Source: Spirosomataceae bacterium
GTDB lineage: Bacteria; Bacteroidota; Bacteroidia; Cytophagales; Spirosomataceae
Reading direction: 5' to 3'
Assembly (NCBI GenBank): GCA_022702045.1
Contig: JAKONH010000134.1
Coordinates: 1 to 32,052, forward strand
Length of the DNA: 32,052 nucleotides
The position numbers and the translations under genes were made by a program. Of the stretch, positions 22,885-30,476 are shown one piece after another. The notes below the pieces were generated by a model. That model was not told where the DNA came from and ran no database searches. It saw only the letters and a list, made by a program, of their open reading frames with translations. Every line of letters starts with the position of its first letter. Within the stretch, counting starts at the first letter, position 1.

Positions 22885-23835
22885 TTACAACCACTTTTTG
22901 CGCCGGAATATGAGTATCGTCAGCAGCGATGACAGTAGCATCGAACCAATGGCGATCGGGTAGCCGAATGACCAGCTCAACTCGGGCATCCCGGCGAAGT
23001 TCATTCCCCAGATACTCGCCAGCAACGTCGGTGGCAGAAATACCAGCGATACAACGGTAAAAATTTTAACAACCCGGTTCTGCTCCAGGTCAATCAGACC
23101 GAGGTAGGTATTCTGCAGGAATTCGAGCCGCTCGAAGATGAAGTTCGTATGATCAATCAGTGAGTTGATGTCTTTGATAAGCGTACGCAGTCGCTGCTGT
23201 TCGTCATCCGTAAACCAGCCGTCCGACCGGATCATCGACGAAATCACACGTTGTTTGTCGACAACGTTCTCCCGGATCGACATCGTCAGCTCCTGATAAT
23301 CGTTGATATTCAGCAGCATCTCCCGATCGAGATTGGCGTCGAGGTCGAGCAGACGGTTGATCGCTTTGATCTCGCCCGACACCAGTTCGATCAGATCGGC
23401 GTCGTAGTCGATACGCGATTCAAAGATGTAGATCATAATCTGTGCGCCATCCTTAAACATCGCCCGGCGCGACTTGATGCGTTTGACCGTATCGGCAAAC
23501 GATTTCAGGTCGGCGTTCCGATAGGTAAAGAGCGTGTCGTCTTTGAGGATAAAACTAACCGGCACCGTCACATAGCGATGTTCCGCGTCGGGCACCAGAA
23601 AGTTGGAGTTGGCAATCAGTAAATCGTCCTCTTCAATATAGCGGGAACTACTTTCGATCTCCAGTTGCTCCTGCTGACTTAGAAAGTCAACATCAAATTT
23701 TTCCTCGACACTCTTGATTTCGGCGGGCGTAGGGTTCTGTAAGTCAACCCAGAGTGTGCGTTCGGTGTCAGAAAAAGAATCGATGTCGCGAATTTTGCGG
23801 ACGAAGGTCTCATCCTCCTGAAAAATACGAATCAT
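22885..23835 (-). CDS. corA: CorA family magnesium/cobalt transporter
   Basis: This encodes 316 residues. The cytoplasmic N-terminal domain occupies about residues 1-240 (IRIFQEDETFVRKI...LWVDLQNPTPAEIKSVEEKFDVDFLSQQEQLEIESSSRY). A long stalk helix follows (RLRTLIKDINSLIDHTNFIFERLEFLQNTYLGLIDLEQNRVVKIFTVVSLVFLPPTLLASIWGMNF). The universal pore signature GMN is present in WGMNFAGMPEL between the two C-terminal membrane helices, and the protein ends in the usual basic tail RRKKWL. It forms a pentameric channel for Mg2+ (or Co2+/Ni2+), gated by intracellular Mg2+. It is monocistronic as far as can be seen. The motif set leaves little doubt. Confidence 0.95.
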   Translation of the reverse strand: MIRIFQEDETFVRKIRDIDSFSDTERTLWVDLQNPTPAEIKSVEEKFDVDFLSQQEQLEIESSSRYIEEDDLLIANSNFLVPDAEHRYVTVPVSFILKDDTLFTYRNADLKSFADTVKRIKSRRAMFKDGAQIMIYIFESRIDYDADLIELVSGEIKAINRLLDLDANLDREMLLNINDYQELTMSIRENVVDKQRVISSMIRSDGWFTDDEQQRLRTLIKDINSLIDHTNFIFERLEFLQNTYLGLIDLEQNRVVKIFTVVSLVFLPPTLLASIWGMNFAGMPELSWSFGYPIAIGSMLLSSLLTILIFRRKKWL

Positions 23836-23987
23836 GCGTTGATGGCGGCAGCGGTGAGTTTCCGGGCCTAAAGTTCACAAAAAAACCGGAGCAAGGCCGG
23901 CTTTTCAAGGGTTCAATGTTTATGATTTAACGTATAAAGTTGCCTGACTGAAACGCTGCCCATTAACTATCAGACTTGGTAAAGACG

Positions 23988-24143
23988 CGATCCTTCGCGG
24001 CTTAGCACGCGTCAGCCATTGACAGTCTACTTGGCTAGTTCGGCGGGGAAACCACCCGCCAGCAACATCATCCGGCGGGGAGCCGCGAAGGATCGCCGGT
24101 GCGCGCCACGCTGGCGACCACCGCGTGGCCGCCGGTGCGGTCT
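23988..24143. repeat. Composite REP-like repeat between arr and corA
   Basis: CGATCCTTCGCGGCT (23988-24002) and its exact complement (24081-24095) enclose ACGCGTCAGCC and GGCGGGGAAACCACCCGCC. Immediately to the right is the core in the opposite orientation, CGCCACGCTGGCGACCACCG (from 24105), matching the modules at 5.1, 13.65 and 19.3 kb. I see no gene in 23836-24150. Confidence 0.65.
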
Positions 24144-24150
24144 CTACATA

Positions 24151-24576
24151 TCAATTAATAATTTCTGCTTTCGGGTCAGCGTTGATCACGGCCAGTCGTT
24201 CACGCCACTGCTGACGCTGTTCCGGTGTTAGTCGTACCCAGTCTGTTACTTCGCCAACGATTCTTAAGGGCGCCTGACTGCGATAGGACCGGGTCGGGTT
24301 ACCCGGAAATTTTTTATCCGTGACATTCGGATCGTTTTCGAAAGCGCCCGTCGGTTCAACAATGTAAACGTGTTCTTCGCCCTCACCACTGGCCAGGGCT
24401 GCGGCAAGGCCTGCCCCATCGACAAGGGCAGTGAAATAGATGTGGTTCATCACGATCTCGGGCCTGTAGTTCGACTGAAATCCGGCGGTCAGGAAACCAC
24501 CAACCGGCAAGGCAGCTTTAGTGCCGTGATAAAATGGACCATTATCCAGCACAATCAGTTCATTCGATTTAGCCAT
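24151..24576 (-). CDS. arr: NAD(+)-rifampin ADP-ribosyltransferase
   Basis: This encodes 141 residues from the ATG at 24576, the normal length for Arr. Family motifs are all present: FYHGTKAALPVGGFLTAGFQSNY at the start (with the NAD-site His-Gly-Thr), HIYFTALVDGAGLAAALASGEGEEHVYIVEPTGAFENDPNVTDKKFPGNPTRSYRSQAPLRIVGEV in the middle, and a C-terminal helix. Arr transfers ADP-ribose from NAD+ to a hydroxyl of rifamycins and so inactivates them. Chromosomal Arr genes of this kind are widespread in environmental bacteria and may also have a housekeeping stress role. It stands alone between repeat DNA and the amidohydrolase genes, with no mobile element near it, so recent acquisition is not indicated. 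Confidence 0.93.
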   Translation of the reverse strand: MAKSNELIVLDNGPFYHGTKAALPVGGFLTAGFQSNYRPEIVMNHIYFTALVDGAGLAAALASGEGEEHVYIVEPTGAFENDPNVTDKKFPGNPTRSYRSQAPLRIVGEVTDWVRLTPEQRQQWRERLAVINADPKAEIIN

Positions 24577-24669
24577 CGTATTTGTCAACGTTGACTATTG
24601 TTCGTTATAAAACGTACGCTACGAACGGATATCGATTCGTTAATCAACCGGCTTCACTGTACCGATAGG

Positions 24670-24701
24670 CGAGTCGGGTTGCACAACTGCCACCCGACTC
24701 G
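24670..24701 (-). terminator. Hairpin downstream of the amidohydrolase gene
   Basis: CGAGTCGGGT (24670-24679) and ACCCGACTCG (24692-24701) are exact complements, 8 bp after the stop codon of the 433-aa amidohydrolase on the minus strand. No T-run follows on that strand, so this is a possible but weak terminator. It lies upstream of the arr gene. Confidence 0.5.
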
Positions 24702-24708
24702 TCTATTG

Positions 24709-26010
24709 TTACTTCGTAAACTTCTCCTTGTACATTCGGTACAGACGTTTGTGACGGTCGTCAAGGTTGACTTTACGTCCTTGGATGAATACGTGTTCAA
24801 CCACATTGGTTTTCATATCAAGCGCATCGCCCGCCGAAACGAACAGCGTTGCATGCTTGCCTTTTTCGAGTGTACCAACCATACCGTCGATCCCCATGAT
24901 CTTCGCGTTATTGGCCGTAATCATCTTCAACGCTTCTTCACGATCGGTAATACCGAAACCGGCCGCCGTACCCGCCTGAAACGCCAGGTTACGGGTCCGC
25001 CACCATTCGTCGGCATAGCTCAGTCCAACCAGCACACCTGCTTTTTGCAGGATACCCGGCAGGCGATACGGCAGATCGACGGCTTCGTCTTCCCGATTGG
25101 GCAGGCGGTGTAGCGCCCCCAGAATAACCGGTACGTTATTTTCCTTCAGGAAACTGGCCACGCGGTGGCTTTCTTCACCCCCAACAATCACGACCTTCGC
25201 CACGCTCATCGCTTTGGCCCACTGAACCGCTTCGACAATATCCTTGGCATAGTCGGCCCGGACATACAGGTTCTGTGCACCCGTAAACAACCCTTTCATC
25301 GACTCCAGCCGGAGATTCATCGGCGACGGATTAGCCACGGCGGCATAGGCTTTTGCATCGCCGAAAGTGGCGCGCAGGGCACTGATGGCTTCGTCGCGCT
25401 TATCGTTCTTTTTCACGACGCGGGTAAAGTTCTCCAGGTCGAAATCGCTGGCGTAATAGCCCGGCCAGTTGAGCCATAGGCCATCATCTTTTTTCAGCAC
25501 GGCGTCTTCCCAGTTCCAGCCATCGGTCATCATGACGCTCGAACTGCCGGATATGGCGCCCCCCTGCGGCATGGCCTGTGTTAGCAGCACACCGTTATTG
25601 CGGATCGTCGGGATGATTTCGGAATCGGTGTTGTAGGCGATCAGGGCACGGACGTTGGGGTTCAGTACGCCCACTTCCTGCTTGTCGACCGTGGACCGAA
25701 CGGCCTCGATCTCTTCCAGCCCCACCGTCGACGCAGGTGAAATCAGGCCGGGATAAATATGCTTACCACTTACGTCGATCACTTCGGTACCGTTGGCCAG
25801 ATTGAGTTTTACCAGCGTTCCATCGACCACATTGGTGATGACGCCCTTATCAAACAGGACGATGGCATTCTGAATAACCTGCCCGTTACCGAGGTGGGCC
25901 GTACCGCCCATTAGTGCAATGACATGGTCCTGCGGTTTCGCTGGCGCAGGATTTTGTCCGTACCCGACCAGTGTAACGAGCGAGAATATAGGTATGAGTA
26001 GTCGTTTCAT
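24709..26010 (-). CDS. Secreted amidohydrolase-family protein, metal ligands degenerate
   Basis: This encodes 433 residues with a signal peptide MKRLLIPIFSLVTLVGYGQ. The amidohydrolase composite beta-domain is clear at both ends: ALMGGTAHLGNGQVIQNAIVLFDKGVITNVVDGT near the start, and GTLEKGKHATLFVSAGDALDMKTNVVEHVFIQGRKVNL near the end. The TIM barrel lies between. However, the usual PGLIDxHxH metal motif reads HIYPGLISPASTVGLEEIEAVRS, with no HxH. Elsewhere VVIVGGEESHRVASFL and GALHRLPN are present. A catalytic metal centre is therefore doubtful, and it may be a pseudoenzyme or partner of the larger neighbour. It is the second gene of a tandem pair, separated by a 193-bp repeat-containing gap. 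Confidence 0.88.
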   Translation of the reverse strand: MKRLLIPIFSLVTLVGYGQNPAPAKPQDHVIALMGGTAHLGNGQVIQNAIVLFDKGVITNVVDGTLVKLNLANGTEVIDVSGKHIYPGLISPASTVGLEEIEAVRSTVDKQEVGVLNPNVRALIAYNTDSEIIPTIRNNGVLLTQAMPQGGAISGSSSVMMTDGWNWEDAVLKKDDGLWLNWPGYYASDFDLENFTRVVKKNDKRDEAISALRATFGDAKAYAAVANPSPMNLRLESMKGLFTGAQNLYVRADYAKDIVEAVQWAKAMSVAKVVIVGGEESHRVASFLKENNVPVILGALHRLPNREDEAVDLPYRLPGILQKAGVLVGLSYADEWWRTRNLAFQAGTAAGFGITDREEALKMITANNAKIMGIDGMVGTLEKGKHATLFVSAGDALDMKTNVVEHVFIQGRKVNLDDRHKRLYRMYKEKFTK

Positions 26011-26203
26011 TGTTTCAGTTCTGTTTTTATGTAGAGATGTAGAGACCGGTCTGCCGGTGCGGCCACGGTGGCACGGCAGTCCCTTGCGTCTCTGCGCGCG
26101 TCAGCAAAACCGCGCGACCAAATAAATGACCATGCGGAGTAAGAACCCTCCGGTCATCTACCATCCGGGTGCCGAGACGCGAAGGCCGTGGCGCGGACCG
26201 TCG
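26011..26203. repeat. Repeat fragments between the two amidohydrolase genes
   Basis: The gap contains GTAGAGACCGGTCTGCCGG and GTGCGGCCACGGTGGCACGG, then GCGCGCGTCAGCAAAACC, the small hairpin TGACC...GGTCA around 26125-26155, and GAGACGCGAAGGCCGTGGCG near the right end. These are rearranged pieces of the modules seen at 5.1, 13.6 and 24.1 kb. There is no ORF and no clear promoter. Confidence 0.5.
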
Positions 26204-29200
26204 CTACTTCTCCTCTCCTTCTGCCATAACGCCTTCGATGTCTTCACAGTGCCACATGCGGGTCCGGCGGAAGGTTGGGCGAACGGTTGGTGCGCCACTT
26301 GCTTTAGCCGCCAGATTCTTCTGAATCAGCCGGGCGCGTTCGGCCTGCATAGCCTCTCGCCTAGCGTCTTCGTCTTTCAGGCTGAAGTACACTGCCCCGT
26401 CGATGATCGTGTAGTCTGGCCTGGCATAGATCGACAGCGGATTAGCGTTCCAGACAACCAGATCAGCGTCTTTACCCACTTTTACGCTACCCATATGGCT
26501 GTCAAGGTGTAGCAGTTTGGCAGGGTTCAGCGTCACCATTTTCCAGGCATCCTCTTCGTTCACACCGCCATATTCGACGGCTTTGGCCGCTTCCTGATTC
26601 AGACGACGGGCCATTTCGGCATCGTCGGAATTGATCGATACCGTCACGCCCTGACTCTTCATCAGCGCTGCGTTGTACGGAATGGCGTCATGTACTTCCA
26701 TCTTGTATGCCCACCAGTCGGCAAACGATGAACCACCCGCGCCATGTTTTGCCATCTTGTCGGCCAGTTTATAGCCTTCCAGAATGTGCGTAAACGTATT
26801 GACTTTAAAGCCCAGCGAATCAGCCACTTTCATCAGCATGTTGATCTCCGACTGCACGTACGAGTGGCAGGTAATAAAGCGCTTCTTCGCCAAGATTTCG
26901 GCCAGTGCGTCTAGTTCGATGTCCCGACGGGGGGCGGTAGCTTTCGCTTTGTCCTTCGCGCTTAGCTTATTGTACGTGTCCCAGCCTTTAGCATATTCTT
27001 TGGCCCGCATGAAGTGGTCCATGTACACCTGCTCGACCCCCATCCGGGTTTGCGGGAAACGCACGCGGGCGGCATCGCCCCAGTTCGACTGCTTCACGTT
27101 TTCACCTAGCGCAAACTTGATAAAGCCGTCAGCTCCTTTGATGAGCATGGCGTCGGGCGCTTCACCCCATTTCAGCTTGACGATGGCCGACTGGCCACCG
27201 ATGGCGTTGGCCGAGCCGTGAAGCAGTTGCGAAGTCGTGACGCCCCCGGCCAGTTGCCGATAGATATTGACATCTTCCGAATTGACGACGTCGGCCATGC
27301 GTACCTCTGCTGTGCTCGACTGCGACCCTTCGTTGACCGACAATAAAGCGATGTGCGAGTGCTCGTCGATGATTCCGTTGGTCAGGTGCTTACCCGTACC
27401 GTCGATGATGCGGGCACCAGCGGGGGCGGTCAGTCCCTTACCGACCTGCGCGATTTTGCCGTTGGTGACCAGCACGTCAGCGTTTTGCAGGATACCGTCT
27501 TTTTCGTTCGTCCAGACCGTTGCGTTGCGAATCAGCATCGTTTCGGCTTGTGGCTTTTTAGCGTTACCCATGCCGACAAACGGATACACGACAGCCGTTG
27601 CACTGGCCGGTAGTGTAGTTGCTAGCTGCCCCCGCGCTGTCGTTCCTGACATACCCGCCGTAGCGGTACCGGAAGTACCCGTAGTCGAAGCCGGTGTGTC
27701 CGGCGCATCGCCTGTGCGGGTGGCCGTCCAGCTTACCGTCTTGCCATCCGGGGTTTCACCGTCGCCTTTGATTGTATTGCCGGTGCGGTAACCCGTCAGG
27801 CGGGTCGTGCCGGGCTTCTTCTTGTCCATCTGTACCTGAATGGTCACGAAATCGCCGTTGACAGCCACCTTGGGCGACAGCTTCGTCGTATCGGCCATCA
27901 GTTGAAACTCCGGCTTTTCGGCTGACTTCCCGTTGATCGTCAGTTTCATCGGTGGCTGACTGCCGACCGTCAGATTCCAGACACCACGTGGATCCTGCAC
28001 AACCTGTTGGCCGACGATGTACTGCTTGCCCCGAATCCAGTTTTCGTAGATCACATTGTCGGGCGAGAACAGGTTACCGGAGGTGATGATAAAGTTGGCA
28101 AGACTCCCTTTTTTCAGCGTACCGACAAGGTCGCCGGCGTTGATCAGCCGGGCTGGAACAGTCGTTAGTGCTGCCAGCGCCTGCTCTTCCGTCAGGCCGT
28201 TTTCGATGGCTTTGCGCAGGTTGGCCCAGAACTCGGTTTTGTTGCGCAGGCCAGCTGTGGTGATAGCAAATGGGATGTTGGCAGCCGCCAGTTTACCCGC
28301 GTTCATAGGTGCCATTTCCCAGTGTTTCAGCTCAGCCACCGACACGTTGTCGGCATCCCACGGGTCTTCCACATCGTAAGGCTGCGGGAAGTTGACCGGT
28401 ACGATCAATGTCGCGCCCGTCGCTTTGATTTCGTCGATACGCTGGTAGTCATCGCCACCACTACGAATGATGTATTGTTTGCTAAATTCGTCACCGATCT
28501 TGTCGGCCCGCAGTACGCCGAGTTTATCGGTCACGTCGAAGATGACGGGCAGATTCTGATTGCGATTCAGGGCGGCCAACGACAGGTTTTCCTGTTGATT
28601 GCTGCCCCCCCGCTTGTACCAGTCGGCGTCGTAGAGCGCCTGCCGGATCAGCGCTACTGCTCCCATCATCGAGTTCGGATAGGTCTGGTTCGACGTGCCG
28701 CGGTTGAACGAATAGTGCATGGTTGCGTTGGGCTTCAGCACCACCATGTTCTCCCGGTCATCGGCCAGCGTTACCAGCGTTCCCGTGCCCCGGATAATGC
28801 CGTCGTGCGGATGGGTTAGCGCGGCACCGTAGCCCAGCTTACGCAGTTCATCGGCTTTGGTCGAGCTGGCCGTAAAGAGCAGACTGGCATCGTTTTCGGG
28901 CTGTACGGCCTGATTCCAGTAGTATGCGCCCTTCTTGTTCGATTCGAGTTGTGGGTTACCACGACCACCGCCGGGCTGCCGCTTTACCTCGGGCATACCA
29001 TAGTCCGAATCAAGCTCGACCAGGGCCGGATAAATGCGTTTGCCTTTCAGATCGGTCGCGACGACACCGGTGGGCAATTTAACGTCGCTACCAATGGCTT
29101 CAATGCGTCCGTCGCGGACGAGCAGGGTCGCATTTTGCAGGGTTGTTTTCGGGTCGACGACGATGGTGGCATTGGTAAAGGCGTAGAGCCCCATCCGTTG

Positions 29201-29293
29201 ATCGTGCACCCCGTTCTGAGGGAAGGTTGTCTGGGCGAAGGCTCCCGAAGCGAACGCGATCGCAAACAGTCCCGAGAGGACATGTTTTCTCAT
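26204..29293 (-). CDS. Large secreted amidohydrolase with two amidohydrolase-like halves
   Basis: This encodes 1,029 residues from the ATG at 29293, directly before the signal peptide MRKHVLSGLFAIAFASGAFA. Residues about 30-430 form one amidohydrolase-like half, whose metal site is degenerate (RIYPALVELDSDYG in place of PGLIDxHxH). Residues about 434-530 are a beta-rich insert (WNLTVGSQPPMKLTINGKSAE...VSWTATRTG), followed by a Thr/Ser/Gly linker. Residues about 583-990 form the second half with intact DEHSH (about 645-650), FITCHSY, THILEGY and ISINSDD metal or catalytic motifs. The C-terminal half is therefore the likely active enzyme. The substrate is unknown; imidazolonepropionase-like or dipeptidase-like relatives are possible. 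It is co-oriented with the smaller degenerate amidohydrolase, and a TAnnTTTG promoter element precedes it. Confidence 0.9.
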   Translation of the reverse strand: MRKHVLSGLFAIAFASGAFAQTTFPQNGVHDQRMGLYAFTNATIVVDPKTTLQNATLLVRDGRIEAIGSDVKLPTGVVATDLKGKRIYPALVELDSDYGMPEVKRQPGGGRGNPQLESNKKGAYYWNQAVQPENDASLLFTASSTKADELRKLGYGAALTHPHDGIIRGTGTLVTLADDRENMVVLKPNATMHYSFNRGTSNQTYPNSMMGAVALIRQALYDADWYKRGGSNQQENLSLAALNRNQNLPVIFDVTDKLGVLRADKIGDEFSKQYIIRSGGDDYQRIDEIKATGATLIVPVNFPQPYDVEDPWDADNVSVAELKHWEMAPMNAGKLAAANIPFAITTAGLRNKTEFWANLRKAIENGLTEEQALAALTTVPARLINAGDLVGTLKKGSLANFIITSGNLFSPDNVIYENWIRGKQYIVGQQVVQDPRGVWNLTVGSQPPMKLTINGKSAEKPEFQLMADTTKLSPKVAVNGDFVTIQVQMDKKKPGTTRLTGYRTGNTIKGDGETPDGKTVSWTATRTGDAPDTPASTTGTSGTATAGMSGTTARGQLATTLPASATAVVYPFVGMGNAKKPQAETMLIRNATVWTNEKDGILQNADVLVTNGKIAQVGKGLTAPAGARIIDGTGKHLTNGIIDEHSHIALLSVNEGSQSSTAEVRMADVVNSEDVNIYRQLAGGVTTSQLLHGSANAIGGQSAIVKLKWGEAPDAMLIKGADGFIKFALGENVKQSNWGDAARVRFPQTRMGVEQVYMDHFMRAKEYAKGWDTYNKLSAKDKAKATAPRRDIELDALAEILAKKRFITCHSYVQSEINMLMKVADSLGFKVNTFTHILEGYKLADKMAKHGAGGSSFADWWAYKMEVHDAIPYNAALMKSQGVTVSINSDDAEMARRLNQEAAKAVEYGGVNEEDAWKMVTLNPAKLLHLDSHMGSVKVGKDADLVVWNANPLSIYARPDYTIIDGAVYFSLKDEDARREAMQAERARLIQKNLAAKASGAPTVRPTFRRTRMWHCEDIEGVMAEGEEK

Positions 29294-29324
29294 AGAATAC
29301 GGTTGATGATTGGGTTGTAACAGG

Positions 29325-29332
29325 CAAAAATA
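29325..29332 (-). promoter_or_regulatory. Promoter -7 element of the large amidohydrolase gene
   Basis: The minus strand reads TATTTTTG, a match to TAnnTTTG, 32 bases before the ATG at 29293, predicting a short leader of about 25 bases. TTG triplets lie upstream, but none at an exact -33 spacing. The longer track ORF would begin upstream of this promoter, which supports the later start. Confidence 0.55.
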
Positions 29333-29438
29333 ACGAAACACTGCCTGTCTGATCGCGCAACAACCAAATAAAATTTCGTATACTTAAGTAATCGGATTAC
29401 AGCAATTACTCAGCACTTCTGAATAGGGCAACACAGAA

Positions 29439-29476
29439 AAGGCCGCCGAACCAGTACATACCCGTTCAGCGGCCTT
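29439..29476. terminator. Hairpin in the gap before the large amidohydrolase
   Basis: AAGGCCGCCGAAC (29439-29451) and GTTCAGCGGCCTT (29464-29476) pair over 13 bp with one G-U pair. The minus strand continues with TTTTCTGTGTTG. It could end leftward transcription arriving from the SemiSWEET gene, although a better rightward terminator exists at 30109. I see no gene in 29294-29695. Confidence 0.5.
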
Positions 29477-29539
29477 CTCACTTCTCGTTAGCTTGCTATG
29501 CATTAAAGCAGAACCCGTTCAGCGTAGTTTACACTGGCG

Positions 29540-29622
29540 TTTTGTCATGCTGACGCAGGAAGCATAGCCGGTAATCAAAAAATATTCATTCCTGAAGAGG
29601 CTTCTTGGTCAGTATGACAAAA
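29540..29622. repeat. GTCATGCTGAC-type intergenic inverted repeat
   Basis: TTTTGTCATGCTGACGCAGG on the left and GGTCAGTATGACAAAA on the right pair at the ends with one mismatch in the first 15 bases, with GAAGC/GCTTC further in. I recall sequences of the GTCATGCTGACGnAGGAAGCATC type as a frequent intergenic repeat in Cytophagales genomes; I could not check this. Confidence 0.6.
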
Positions 29623-29695
29623 ATGACCTAGACATATAGTTTCAGCGTGTGATGGTGTACTTTCGGGTCTAGAATGTCAGCCCAGTTTCCAGACC

Positions 29696-30061
29696 ATGAA
29701 GAAGTTATTAATCCTTTGTATTCTGCTTAATGCAGCTTGCCACTCAGGCGGTCCAATAAATAGACCAATCACAATTCTAAACCCAACGAGGGATACAACC
29801 ATCCGACTAACAAAAGCTAAAGGAAGCTTATCACCAAGAATCTACCTGTGCGCCATTGGCTCGTTGAATGATTCTTCATTTGTGACACTGAAAAATCCAC
29901 ATCAGCCAGAAAAACTATATTGGCAAACATGGGGGCTACCTAAAGGGAGACTTGATTCACTAAAACAGAGCTTCGATTACTATGATTACGACGTAGATGT
30001 GGTTTATTCCCACGGTAACGTAAGCCAGGGTACCTTACAGCTAGTAGTTAGTAGGTGGTAG
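29696..30061 (+). CDS. Small AT-rich hypothetical lipoprotein
   Basis: This 121-residue protein has a lipoprotein signal peptide MKKLLILCILLNAAC (lipobox NAAC, Cys15). The mature part has a short Thr/Ile-rich lead (ITILNPTRDTTIRLTKAKGSLS). A central segment with YLCAIGSLNDSSFVTLKNP and a final VVYSHGNVSQGTLQLVVSRW look like a small beta-sandwich. I recognise no family. The gene is clearly more AT-rich than its neighbours and uses many ATA, TTA, AGA and AAA codons, which suggests a different origin. A strong terminator follows. Its codon pattern, signal peptide and terminator support a real gene despite the lack of a family match. Confidence 0.75.
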   Translation: MKKLLILCILLNAACHSGGPINRPITILNPTRDTTIRLTKAKGSLSPRIYLCAIGSLNDSSFVTLKNPHQPEKLYWQTWGLPKGRLDSLKQSFDYYDYDVDVVYSHGNVSQGTLQLVVSRW

Positions 30062-30108
30062 CCTATGAAGTAGTAGTGGGACCATAATGGTTTTGCCTCC
30101 TCTTAGTA

Positions 30109-30140
30109 CACCCCTCCGTTCAGTGTTGAATGGAGGGGTG
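30109..30140 (+). terminator. Intrinsic terminator after the small lipoprotein gene
   Basis: CACCCCTCCGTTCA (30109-30122) and TGAATGGAGGGGTG (30127-30140) form a 14-bp stem with one G-U pair and a GTGT loop, followed on the plus strand by TTTATTTTATAG. This is a typical Rho-independent terminator for the lipoprotein gene. Confidence 0.92.
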
Positions 30141-30190
30141 TTTATTTTATAGTCAAGCAGATTACGCAGCATGGTTCGCTGCCGGTCTGC

Positions 30191-30466
30191 TTATGACTCA
30201 GCAGTGGCTTCTTCTTTGGCGCTGAGCTTCATAATCAGGATAACCAGGCTCAACAGGCCGGTTACGCCATTGGCCAGCATAACCGGGTAATCGCGCCGGT
30301 CGTAGGCATAGAACAGCCATAATGCGCTACCGATCACGATCATCGTGTAAGTCGGTGTCGAGAGACTGCGGGTCGATTTTGTCTGAATGATTTTATACGC
30401 TTGTGGCACATACGCTCCGGTTGTAAAGACCGTCGCGACAAGGCCCAGTATATCAAGCCATTGCAT
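30191..30466 (-). CDS. SemiSWEET-type sugar transporter
   Basis: This 91-residue protein has three hydrophobic helices, the size of bacterial SemiSWEETs. The first helix contains GLVATVFTTGAYVPQAYKIIQTKSTRSLSTPTY with the PQ motif (VPQ) and the conserved TKSTRSLS loop. The second is MIVIGSALWLFYA, and the third is VMLANGVTGLLSLVILIMKL. SemiSWEETs work as dimers and carry sugars down their gradient through the inner membrane. The gene starts 10 bp after the dehydrogenase stop codon, so the two form an operon. This suggests the carried substrate is a sugar or polyol related to the enzyme, which is inference from context. Confidence 0.92.
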   Translation of the reverse strand: MQWLDILGLVATVFTTGAYVPQAYKIIQTKSTRSLSTPTYTMIVIGSALWLFYAYDRRDYPVMLANGVTGLLSLVILIMKLSAKEEATAES

Positions 30467-30476
30467 AGGCAGGGGA

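Noticed and set aside
23882-23909. ACCGG...CCGGCTTTT hairpin upstream of corA as a terminator
   Set aside because: The stem is only about 4-5 bp with a mismatch and no suitable T-run on either strand.
5073-24143. Possibility that the dispersed palindromic repeats are a CRISPR array
   Set aside because: Copies are single, kilobases apart, in both orientations, with no regular spacers and no cas genes.
24151-24576. Arr as part of a mobile resistance cassette
   Set aside because: No integrase, attC-like site, transposase or other resistance gene is nearby, and composition matches the surroundings; it looks like a resident chromosomal gene.
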